In this document: in pieces, positions 1-10,219 of the stretch
How the letters are laid out: each line of letters starts with the position of its first letter
How positions within the stretch are numbered: position 1 is the stretch's first letter
Notes under the pieces: model-generated
The model's database searches: none
Seen by the model: the letters and a program-made list of their open reading frames with translations, nothing else
Told to the model about the DNA's origin: nothing
NCBI GenBank assembly: GCA_948852945.1
Contig: CAQPBJ010000007.1
Span: 16,513 to 80,512 of the forward strand
Length of the DNA: 64,000 nucleotides
Direction of reading: 5' to 3'
DNA from: an uncultured Clostridia bacterium
GTDB lineage: Bacteria; Bacillota; Clostridia; TANB77; CAG-508
Made by a program: the position numbers and the translations under genes

Positions 1-54
1 AGCTTGATATTAGTGGATTATATGTTTTAAAAGAAAGATAATTATTAAAAATAA

Positions 55-112
55 TTGTCAAAAAAGAAGTTCATGATTATATGTATAAATATTTAAAGAG
101 GAAGACAAAAAA
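55..112 (+). repeat. array unit F1 (boxes A, B)
   Basis: Box A (TTGTCAAAAAAGAAG) is at 55-69 and box B (GACAAAAAA) starts at 104, a spacing of 49. The part upstream of box A is cut by the window start. No clear box C was found. Confidence 0.6.
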
Positions 113-1207
113 TGAGTTTAAAAATATTAAGGGAGAAGTTTATTTGTAAAAGTCTTTATTTTTAAAAATTAGTAAAGATGGACGGAATAATGAGAAAATT
201 AAGATGATTTTAATTTTTAGTAAGATATAGTAGTAAATTAAACATAAGCTAAAAATAAAAAAGTTATGATATGTAATAGCTATATTGTCTATTAAGCAAC
301 ATGAAAAGTAGAGTAAAAAGAAAGCTATTATAATAGATATTAGAGAAAGAAAAGAGCTAAAAAATGAATATAAAATTTGAAAATGTATTAAAGAATAATT
401 TGATATAAAAAGTTATTGAATTTAAAATATTGAAAAATTTATTAAATATAAAAAATATTGAAAAAAATATAGAAAAATATTAAAGCAAATAAAAAAATAT
501 TGAAGTAAAAATAAAAAATATTAAAATAAAAAACGATAAAAAAAATAAATATAAAAAATAAATTTAATTTATAGGAATATAATTATAAAAATTTTCTATA
601 GATGAATAATATTATAAAAATATTTTTTAAAGAAATATCTATGAAGATAAAAAACTAAAAATAAATCTAGATAAAATGAAAAAATTTTTTGAATAAGAAA
701 AAGATTTGTTATTATTTATAAAAATTTAAAAATAAAATGAAGAAAAAACTTGTTTAGAAAATTTTAAGTAAAAATAAATATCGGTAATACTTATTATTTA
801 TTTTTATTTTTTATTAATATTATAAAATGAAAATAAATGGATAAAAAATATATTCAAAAATATTAAAAAAATATAATAATGGAATATAATATTACAAGTT
901 TTCAATTATTATTTTAGAATATGAAAGTATTTTAAAATTAAAACTAACCATGAAAAAAGATGTATAAGGAGTTAATAAATTTGCAGTTTAATGTAAACAT
1001 TTTTTTTCATTAAAAATGAGCGGTAATCGATAGAGAATTTTTTAAATTGCGATAGTATTCGTATTTTTTTTTATTTTATAAATATATTTTTAGCAAAAAT
1101 AGTAAAAATGTTCACTAAGTATACATAATACAGTATAATATAAAACTTTAAAAATGTTGATATAAAAGGATAGTATGCAATGCAAATACTTTATAAACAA
1201 AAAAGTA

Positions 1208-1337
1208 TTGTCAAAAAAGAAGTATAGAGATATTTAAAAATATTTATTTGTGATAGACAAAAAAATGATATAAATAATAACAATTATGATAAAAAAGTAA
1301 GTAAGTAATGAAAATGAGTTAACATAAAAGACAAAAA
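1208..1337 (+). repeat. array unit F2 (boxes A, B, C)
   Basis: Box A, identical to F1 over 15 bases, is at 1208-1222. Box B GACAAAAAAA starts at 1256 (spacing 48) and box C GACAAAAAG at 1330 (74 after B). About 40 bases upstream is AAAGGATAGTATG, a weak match to the upstream motif of other units. Confidence 0.6.
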
Positions 1338-2214
1338 GATGGTAAGGAGCACCTATGATTTTAAAGTATAAAATTTGTAAGTTGTAATATAAAAAACAAT
1401 GGAATAATACATAAAAAAGTAGTTTTTTTAAAATAAATTAAAATATTTATTTTTTATTATTAAATATAAAATAAAAGTAAATAAATTCTAAAAAATATTA
1501 AAAATTATTTATATTTTTTAGAAAGGAATGAATAAATAATTTTAAAAATAAGAAAATATAAAAAAATATTATTGTTTATTTTAAATAATATTGAAAAAAT
1601 ATTTGAATAGAATCAAATATTTATTAAAAATAGTAGAGTAATTAATTTTTTCGGTAGATTAAAATTAATTATTTATTGTATAATCATTTTTATTATTTTA
1701 TCGATTTATTAATATTAACTTTTTTAAAGAAAATTAATAGAAATTTTTTAGGAAGTTGATTGCTAACTTTATAATTATCTAAATTAATTATAATTTAGAT
1801 TTTATTTTCTAATTAATATTAAAAAAATAAAATAAGATCTAAAAAAATAAAGATAAATATTTAAAAAATAAAATTAATTATTCAAAAATAAATTAAAAAA
1901 TTAAGAATACTATTATGGAAATTATAATTATCATCAGGAAATTTATAAAGATAAAGATGAAGTTTAGGCAGCTTATTATTACTAATATTTTATAAAAAAG
2001 AGAAAAGATCGGAAGATGTTTTTTTATAAAAGTAATGTTTTTAAATTTGAGTTGAAATTTGAATATTATCATTTTTTATAAATTATATATCTATTATAGG
2101 TAAGTTTTTTTATGTTAACAACATAAAAAATACTGGTATTTTATTATATTATAGCTTAAATATCTTGATATAAGCTAAGTATATCTGATACATTAAAATA
2201 AAAAGTAACGGTAT

Positions 2215-2331
2215 TTGTCAAAAAAGAAGGTTGCAAATATAGTGAAAAAATTTAAAAATGAGACAAAAAAAGGCTAGCTTTTGTATAAAATTTTAAGTAA
2301 AGATGTTAAGCTAGTTACTTATTAGACAAAG
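2215..2331 (+). repeat. array unit F3 (boxes A, B, C)
   Basis: Box A is at 2215-2229, box B starts at 2262 (spacing 47) and box C GACAAAG at 2325 (63 after B). An upstream AACATAAAAAATACTGG near 2119 resembles the AACATGGGAAACACC motif of unit R9. Confidence 0.6.
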
Positions 2332-3017
2332 TATGAAGGAAGAGATACGTAGAGATTATATGAATTTTTAAGATACAAATTGTATAAATAAATAGCAAAG
2401 TTTTTATTATATTACTATTAAAACTATACATGAAAAAATATACAAAAAAAGAATTTAAACATTAAAATAATATCAAATAATTATTAAAAAATAAAATGAA
2501 AATTAGTTATAAATTTTATAATTTATATAAAAAGATGTATAAATAAAATAATTATATAAAAATAAGTAAAAAAGATTAGAACAAAATATGTATTTATTGT
2601 TATTTAAATTCTTTTTTTATTTCGAATATTTAAAATAATAAAAAATACTAATTAATTTATTAGAAATAATAAAAAAATCTTAGAAAATTAATAATAACAA
2701 ACTATTGAATAGTAATGTTTTTTATAGTATGAACTAGTGAAGAAAGATATGACAAATTAGCATAAAACAAATGATGTTTGTATAGTTTGATACACAGTTT
2801 ATGACATTTAAATTTGTGATTTTTCTAGTGGATAAATTATGGAAAAATGTGAAGAAATTTAGTAAATTTAATTTTTTTGAGGTTTATTCTAATAAAAAAA
2901 CATAATTATGTTAACTATCGAAAAATATTTCCTTCTTTAAAAGTAGGATACTAATTGATGTAATACTTGATAATAGAGAATTATACATAATATTTAGGTA
3001 TGAGGTTTTAAAAAACT

Positions 3018-3144
3018 TTGTCAAAAAAGAAGATTTAAAATATTAAGTAATTATTTTAGGTAGAAGACAAAAAAACAGGGATTATTAGCATATTTTGTTA
3101 TTAAAAAATGAAAAAATTAATTTTTAGCTGGCTACAAGACAAAG
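3018..3144 (+). repeat. array unit F4 (boxes A, B, C)
   Basis: Box A is at 3018-3032, box B GACAAAAAAAC starts at 3066 (spacing 48) and box C GACAAAG at 3138 (72 after B). AAGTAGGATACTAATTG about 80 bases upstream is the probable upstream motif. This is the last plus-oriented unit. Confidence 0.6.
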
Positions 3145-3307
3145 CCTTAAATGGCTTATTTACGGTTTTTTATAAAAAAGACATATGATATCATAGCCAA
3201 ATTATGTATAGAAAAATATATTTCTATACTAAAACTTAGAGATAAATAATGTTTTTTGCATTTAATTATAATGCATTAAAAAAATAAGAAAATTATTAAA
3301 AAAATTG

Positions 3308-3460
3308 GAGATATATAATCATATATTTTTATTTTTTTTGAAAATTAATGAGAAAATCAGAGATATATAATCATATATTTCTATTTTTTGAAAATTAATT
3401 AGAAAATTAGAGATATATAAATTATATATTTCTATTTTTTTGAAAATTAATTAAAAAATA
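3308..3460. repeat. tandem repeat, three units of 50-52 bp
   Basis: Three near-identical copies begin at 3308, 3360 and 3410. Each starts GAGATATATAA, passes through ATATATTTCTATTTTTT and ends GAAAATTAATTAGAAAAT. The repeat lies just before the point where the array units switch from plus to minus orientation. Confidence 0.8.
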
Positions 3461-3940
3461 GAAATAAAAACATATAAAAATTTATAGTATTTATGAATTT
3501 AATTTTTGTATTTCATTAAAAAGTGTAGAATGTTTTATAGAGAATATATAATTTTATGAAATTTAAGTTTATATTAATTGGCTGATTAAAAAATTATATA
3601 TATATAAATATTGAAAGTTGTGTTCAGGTAAAAAAATTTATCTGGATTTTTTTATTATTTAATTATTTTTTTTGATTTTTTTTATTATTTATTATTTTTT
3701 TTTGAATTAATTAATATTTTTTAAATTAATAATAATTTTATTATTAAATCTCAGAAAAAATTATAAAAAATAAATTTTAAAAAACTGTGGATTGTAACAT
3801 AAAAAAAATTAAAAAATGTACAAATATTTTATACACAAAACAAATGTTTATAGTGTTTAAAAATAAAATTTAAAAGTTTGATTTTTAGGATTAAACTGAT
3901 AAGATTTTTTATAAAAAGTGTTTGAAAAAATGAAAAATTT

Positions 3941-4079
3941 ACTTCTTTTTTTGTCAAAGATATATTTTATTTCGAATAAATGAAAAACTACTTTTTAGAC
4001 AAATAAAAAAATATGTTAAAAATTATTAAATTTTTATTCAGTTGCTATATAGTACTATTTCCCAAGGTTTTCACGAGTT
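3941..4079 (-). repeat. array unit R1
   Basis: Minus-oriented unit. Box B appears on the plus strand as CTTCTTTTTTTGTC (3942-3955), box A as CTTTTTAGACAAATAAA (3991 on), and the upstream motif as TATTTCCCAAGGTTTTC (4055 on). No clear box C was found. Confidence 0.5.
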
Positions 4080-4591
4080 TGTGTGCAATTTCATATTCTT
4101 TTTTTACTATTTTTTGTCTTTTAAAATTTCTTTTTTTGATTTAAGAAAGATAAAAAATTAAAAATGAAAATTAAAAAAAAGTTGAATAATAAGATTTTGA
4201 TTATAAATTGTAAAATGAATATTTATTATAAAAACAAAAAAACAGAAAAAGTTGTTAAAAATTTGATTATTATGTATTTGAAATTAGGTTACATAAAAAA
4301 CTTTATATGCTAAAAGATAATAAGAAATTTAAAAAAATTTTTGTAACAATTAATGAAAAATAAATATGAAAAAAATAAAATTTATTGTTTTTTGCCTTTT
4401 TGAATTTTTTTTATTTTTTTATTATTTTTTAATAATTTTAATTAATTATTTTTTGTAATATTCTTGTTTTATTCGAATTAATTTATAATATTAAATATAT
4501 TATATATATTATATTGATAAAAATTAAATAGAGAAATTTAATCGAAAAAATTCTATTTTAATTTTTCTTTTAAGATTCGTTAATTTTTTTA

Positions 4592-4795
4592 TTGTCTTAT
4601 ATTAGGATAATTTTTTTATAAATTTGCCTCATAAAGATTAAAGAATAGTACATTATTGTCAAAACGTTTACTATTTTTTTTATAAGTTTTTTATTTTATA
4701 TTTTAGCAAACATTTTTGAAAGTAAGTTTTAAAAATATAGAATAATATTTGCTGTTCCTTGTATTTCCTAGACTTTAAGGAAATGAGAATTTTAT
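4592..4795 (-). repeat. array unit R2
   Basis: On the plus strand TTGTC boxes C and B start at 4592 and 4656 (64 apart). A weak box A, TTTTAGCAAAC, follows at 4701, and the upstream motif GTATTTCCTAG is at 4761. Confidence 0.45.
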
Positions 4796-5436
4796 GAATG
4801 GTAAAAAATAATTTAAAATTTAAGTAAAAAAATATAGAAAATATTTAAAAAATAATTTTGAAATTGATAGTGTTAAAAAATAAAAAAATTTATCAGTTAA
4901 ATAAAAAAATTTTTATTTTAGAAGAAATTTTAAAAAATAAAAATTTTAAAAAATAAAATATCTAGTTAATATAAATTAAATATGAATTAAATATGAAGAC
5001 TTAATATATTCTATTATAATAATATAAGATTAAGGTGATATTTTTTATATTTAAATCATTAAATAGGGTGTGTAATATTAAAAATATTTAGTAAAAAGCC
5101 TTTTTTTGACTTCATAGCTAAAAAGCTTATTTACAGACTTTAAAAAATAATTATTGATAAATTTATTTCCTAGTTGTAGAGGTAGTTTGAAAGAGTTACA
5201 TTTAGATATATTATGAATGAGTTTTTATTAAATAAAAAAATATGATGAAAAGTATAATAATTCTTAAAAAATAAAAAATATTTATTTTGATTTATTATTA
5301 TTTTTTAAGATTATTTTTTGGAAAAAAAGTTGTAATACAAAAAAATACTGAAATATTTAAAGAATATTAAAAAAATATAGAAAAATAAAAATTTTTTTAT
5401 TTAAGTATTATATTGTGTTTTAGTATGAATTATATG

Positions 5437-5607
5437 TTGTCTAAACTAAAAAAAGTTCAAGAATTTAGTAAATTAGTTAAATAGAATAATTGTCTTTGAT
5501 AAATTAAATTTTAATATATTTGAATGGTTCTTTTTTGACAAATAAATTTTTAAAAAATAGTACTATATTAAATATGTAAGAATGAATTTTTAAGCATTTC
5601 CGCATAG
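5437..5607 (-). repeat. array unit R3
   Basis: Plus-strand TTGTC boxes start at 5437 (C) and 5490 (B). Box A CTTTTTTGACAAATAAAT starts near 5530 and is an almost exact reverse complement of the plus-oriented boxes. The upstream motif is GCATTTCCGCATAG at 5594. Confidence 0.55.
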
Positions 5608-6113
5608 TTCAAAGTTTTTAAAATTAAAAAATATATTAAATTAAATAAGTTTTTATTTTTAAATTTATATTTATAATAACTATATTTATTATAAAAGAAA
5701 GATAAAAAAATAATAAATTTTTATTATTTAAATGAATTTAAATTTGAATAGAGGGGATAGAATTTTAAAATATTAAATATAAATTTTAAATTAATGATTA
5801 AACAATAACTTTTAATTTTAAATATTTTTTTATTTGACAATATAAAATTTTTATCACTTTTTATAAAATTTGTTAATTATACTATTTGAAGTGTAATATT
5901 TTTTATTAAAATAGAGTAGTTTTACCAAAAAAAAGAGTATTTTGATGCTAGTTTACAGCTATAAATAGAAAAAAATAAGAAATATTAATTTTTAATGATT
6001 TATGAATGTAATATATAAAGATTTTGTATTTAATATTAATAAATAGATATTAAAAAGGTAGAAAGGTAATTATATAAATTAATAAAAAATTTTTGCAATT
6101 AAGATTTTTTATT

Positions 6114-6298
6114 TTGTCTTATTTTAATTTTATAAGAAAGATTTTTGATTTTATTGAGTAAATTTTTATAAAGTTTTGACTTTAAAATAAGTATTAAAAA
6201 TGTTTTTTTATATATTTTCTTTTTTACAAAGATTTTTTTTAGATAGAATTAATATAAAGATATGATACGAGCTAATATGCTTTATTCCTATGTTTTTT
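6114..6298 (-). repeat. array unit R4
   Basis: TTGTC at 6114 (C) and a variant TTGAC at 6176 (B, 62 apart). Box A variant CTTTTTTACAAAG is at 6219, and TTTATTCCTATG is at 6281. The stretch TATATTTTCTTTTTTACAA is shared with unit R7. Confidence 0.4.
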
Positions 6299-6878
6299 AG
6301 ATTTACTTATGAAAAATAAAATGGATAATTTACAATTTTGGTCATAAAATTTTTATAAAAAAATGTGAATTTTATAAAATTAAAAATTTATATTATATTA
6401 TTGAATTTATTATTTAGGTTAAAAAAATTTTTTGAAATTAGTATTGGTTTGAAAATTTTAAAAAAGTTATTGATTAAAAAGAAAAAAGTTTTTATTTAAA
6501 GACTAATATTTTAAAAAATGAATAAATGGATACTGAGATATCTAACAGATTAATATATTAATTTTTTTTGTAATTTGATATCTTAAAAATTGAATAAAAA
6601 TTGTATGTGAAATTTTATGACTATTAATTTTTAAAAATATATTTTTTCTGTAAGCCTTGAAAGGAGCAGTTTTTAATTTTTGACGTTTTTTTATTTGATA
6701 ATTTGTATACATAAAATATTAGGGATTATTTTTTAATATTTATTTATATATTTTTTTAGAAGGAAAAATAGGTATTACTTTTGTAATTTAATATATTTTT
6801 TTATAATAATTAAGGTATTATGTGATTGTATTTTTTTAAGATTATATATTATATAAGTGATAATTTATGAAAATTACT

Positions 6879-7016
6879 TTGTCATTAAATAATTTATTTT
6901 ATTATTATTTTTACTTATTGGTTAAATATTAGATAGTAATTAGTGATAAAAGATATGTTTTCTGTCATATTGTATAAAAAGTTAATGCTGGAAGTCCTTG
7001 ATTTATAAGGAACGTA
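6879..7016 (-). repeat. array unit R5 (weak)
   Basis: The most diverged copy. TTGTC starts at 6879, CTGTC is near 6961, and GTCCTTGATTTATAAGG is at 6994 where the other units have the TTTCC motif. It is called mainly because it falls at the expected spacing. Confidence 0.3.
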
Positions 7017-7508
7017 TCAATTACAACAAAAAATGTGATAAATAAACTAAAATATTTTAACATATTTTCAATTATTTTATATTTATTATAATATTTGAAT
7101 TAGCATTTTATTATTATATATATTATTTTTAAATATTTATTTATTAAAAAATATAATAATAGAGATAAAATATATAAAGAGAGGATAGCAAAATTGAATG
7201 TTAGAAAGTGTAATAAAAGGACTTAATATATATTAATAATATTTTATAGACTTATTTTTAATATAAATATAGCAGTTAATGAACTACTTGATACTCTAAG
7301 GATATAAATTTTTACTTAATTAATTTTAAAAATATATGTAATAAAAAGAATTTAATTAATTTATTAATGATTTTTTTTAAGAATATCTGTTTGTATATTT
7401 TTATATTTAAATTGTAATGTAAATGCTTTTTATTATTAATGATTCTTATTGATATAATAGAAGTCTATTTTTTATTAATCATAAACTTAAAATATACTAT
7501 ATTTTATT

Positions 7509-7700
7509 TTGTCATAGTTTTAATTTTATGCATATATAAATGAAAATATCAAAAAAAATCTTAATTTTCTAATTGTCATTTAAAAATAGATTTTTTTGAA
7601 GTAATGAAAATACTTTTTTGGCAAAGAAATTCAAAAAGAAGATATAAAAATTAAATATGTAATTTCTATATACTATGTATTTCCTAAGTTGTATCGATTT
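7509..7700 (-). repeat. array unit R6
   Basis: TTGTC boxes start at 7509 (C) and 7573 (B), 64 apart. Box A CTTTTTTGGCAAAG begins near 7613. The upstream motif TATTTCCTAAGTTGTATCGA (7679 on) closely matches unit R9. Confidence 0.55.
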
Positions 7701-8194
7701 TTATTTTTTAAAAAAATATTTAAATTTAATATTTTAATATTTTTATTTTTGGGTTTTTATGTACTCTAAGTGATGTATTTTGATATCGAAATTAATGAAA
7801 TCTTTCTTTTAGAGTCAAAATTTTTTTTAAGAAAAGTACCTTAAAACTAAAAGACTAAAAAATTGTGTAAAGTTTTTAATTTTGTTATAACTTTTTTTGC
7901 TTATTAAGAAAAGTTATTATTTTTACCGTATATTATTATAAAAATAGAACAGACGTGGAAAGCAGAGAATAGACTGTAATATATAAGGGGTTTTTTTGAT
8001 CTTTTATATTTTTTAATATTTTTTAAAATTAAAATTAATTTTTTTAATTTATTTAAATACAAAAAAATTAAAAAAGTGGGAAATTATTTGTAATAATTGA
8101 GTTTTTTAGGTATAAAAGAAGTGATAGTTTTTATTGATTAAAAAAATAAAATCTTATAAGAGTAGATTAATAATATAAATATTTTTTAAAAGTA

Positions 8195-8380
8195 TTGTCA
8201 ATGATTATTTTTTTTAGAGAAAAAAATTATTTCTTAAAAGAAATAATTTTAAGTATTTTGTCAAATTATTATTCATTATTTATATATTTTTATATATTTT
8301 CTTTTTTACAATTAATTTTTTATAGAGTATTTAGAAAAATATATTAATATCTTGTAATTCCTTTATATCCTATGTTTTGT
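8195..8380 (-). repeat. array unit R7
   Basis: TTGTC boxes start at 8195 (C) and 8258 (B), 63 apart. Box A CTTTTTTACAATT is at 8301 and TTCCTTTATATCCTATG follows at 8359. A separate hairpin with arms AATTATTTCTT / AAGAAATAATT lies at 8225-8248. Confidence 0.5.
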
Positions 8381-8940
8381 TGATTTAAATTAAAATAGAA
8401 ATCATAAAAAAATATCAAATTTAGAACAAAAAATTCTATTTATTTAGTAGTGAGATAAATTAAGATAAAAATTATTTTTTTTATAAAAATTTGAATCTTG
8501 AGACTTAAAAATATATTTTTTTATGTTTTTAAAGATGATATTTATGAAAAAAATTTAAAGTTGCTAAAAAAGAAGAGTATAAATAAATAAATTCTTAAAT
8601 ATTAAAGTTAGAAGTATAAAAATAATAGTTATTTTATTGAGGTAATATTGTGTCAAATAAAATTAAGATTATTTTAAAAAATAATTTGAAAGCAATGTGC
8701 TTGAAATGCATGATACTGTAAGAGTTTGATTTTTCTACTATTTTATTTGAAATAAATTTATATTTTTTAATATTTATTTTAAAAACAGATGTTTTGAAAG
8801 AATGATTAAAAATTATTAATATTTTGTAAAGAGTTATTTTGAAGTTTTATGGTCGAATTTATACTAGTAAGTGAATTATTATTATAAATTTACTAATAAG
8901 ATAAATAATTATTAAAAATTAAAAAATTAATGTTTTTAGA

Positions 8941-9131
8941 TTGTCTTTTATAATTAAGGTTTTAATTATAATTGAAAATATTTAAAAAGCTTAATTTTAC
9001 AAGTTGTCTTTTTTTGGAGCATTTTTTTAAAGAACAATTATTACTTTTTTGCCAAATAAATATTTTAAGTCTAATATATGCAGATATATTAGATTTACTA
9101 AAAATCAGTATTTCCCTTGGTTTTAGAGAAT
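8941..9131 (-). repeat. array unit R8
   Basis: TTGTC boxes start at 8941 (C) and 9004 (B), 63 apart. Box A ACTTTTTTGCCAAATAAA starts at 9043. A hairpin TCTAATATATGCAGATATATTAGA-like sequence lies at 9070-9093. The upstream motif is TATTTCCCTTGGTTTTAGAG at 9109. Confidence 0.55.
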
Positions 9132-9646
9132 TGTTTTTTTAAAATATTATTAATATTTTGATTATTTTAAATTTTTTTATTTGGATATTGATTTTGATAG
9201 AAAATACTTTTTATATTAGATTTTTTTATTATAATAGTGTAGAGGCAATTTAATATACGATATAAATATTTTAGAAAACATATTGACTAAAAAAAATATA
9301 AAAATTTTAATAGGAATAAAAAAATTATTTGACAATTTTTAAAATAATTTAAATTGGCTTTATGTTGCTTTGAATTGATGAATTTAGAATAAAAATTTTA
9401 ATTTTTGGTGATTATTTTTATAAGGGCTTTATTATATGTAATATAATATGTTAGAAATGATTTTTTCTGATTTTTTTTAATTTTTAATTAATTTAATTAA
9501 TTAAATTATATTTTTTATATATTTATTTTAATTTTTTTTATTAAATAATTAGATAAATTCATGTAATAATATATTTTTGCTTTTTAATGTATATATTCTT
9601 TTGAATAGATGATCTAAAAATAAATTATTAATTTGAGAAATTATTT

Positions 9647-9840
9647 TTGTCAGTATTTAATTTAGTATAAAAAAATTTTGACCGTTTATTTTGAGTTTTA
9701 AACGGTTTTTTGTCATTAGGTTGAGTAGTTTTATTATTAATTTTTTTTTTGGAATTTTTGCAACTAATTTTAAAAATGAAAAAAGTGGTTAATAAATAAA
9801 ACGGGATTTCACTGGTGTTTCCCATGTTATATCGATTTCG
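9647..9840 (-). repeat. array unit R9
   Basis: TTGTC boxes start at 9647 (C) and 9710 (B), 63 apart. A weak box A, TTTTTGCAACTAAT, is near 9754. The upstream motif GTTTCCCATGTTATATCG starts at 9816. This is the unit closest to the first gene. Confidence 0.5.
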
Positions 9841-10149
9841 GAAAAATCACAAATTACTGAAAATGTTTTTTAGACTTAAAATTTTTTGATTTTATTTAGT
9901 GAAAAATAATTAAAAAAATTTTAAAAAAATAATTTAAAATAGTGTGTATAAAAAAATAAATAATTAGAAATTTTATATTTATAAGAACAATGAATATATT
10001 TAATTTTTAAATTGATTTAAAAATTAGAGCAATAGACAATATTTAAATATTTATTTATTATTTTTTTTATACAAATTTTATAAAAAATCACAATAATGTC
10101 TGTAATACTAATTTGTATATATTTTTTTAATATTTTAATAAAATATATA

Positions 10150-10193
10150 ATAAATAAAAAAATAAAGTGAATATGTTGATTATTCACTTTATT
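10150..10193 (-). terminator. terminator of the activase gene
   Basis: Arms AATAAAGTGAATA (10161-10173) and TATTCACTTTATT (10181-10193). On the minus strand the stem is followed by a U-rich run, and it lies just past the stop of the activase gene. Confidence 0.75.
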
Positions 10194-10219
10194 TTTAAAA
10201 GTTAAAAAATATTAATTTA

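Larger units (their letters stand above)
1..10219. other. gene-free, extremely AT-rich region
   Basis: No open frame here has a Shine-Dalgarno site, sensible composition or recognisable protein. The longest frame (about 65 codons on the minus strand near 9,628-9,825) is low-complexity Lys/Asn/Phe and unconvincing. G+C is well under 20% by eye, clearly lower than the 25-30% of neighbouring coding DNA. The first about 3.3 kb is A-rich on the plus strand and 3.9-10 kb is T-rich, so composition flips with the orientation of the repeat units listed below. The region ends at the terminator of the activase gene, which is transcribed toward it. It may be an array of non-coding RNA-like or protein-binding units, or a decayed multicopy element. 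Confidence 0.8.

Noticed and set aside
9628..9825. 65-codon minus-strand open frame in the AT-rich region
   Set aside because: Low-complexity Lys/Asn/Phe, no SD site, overlaps repeat unit R9, no recognisable features.
1..10219. Genes written in an alternative code (stop codon reassigned)
   Set aside because: Reading frames from 55 on show TAA at about the frequency expected by composition, in all frames tried, with no protein-like pattern.
1..10219. CRISPR array
   Set aside because: The conserved boxes are 0.6-1.2 kb apart, not 60-70 bases, and repeats are not identical over 25-35 bases; no cas genes.
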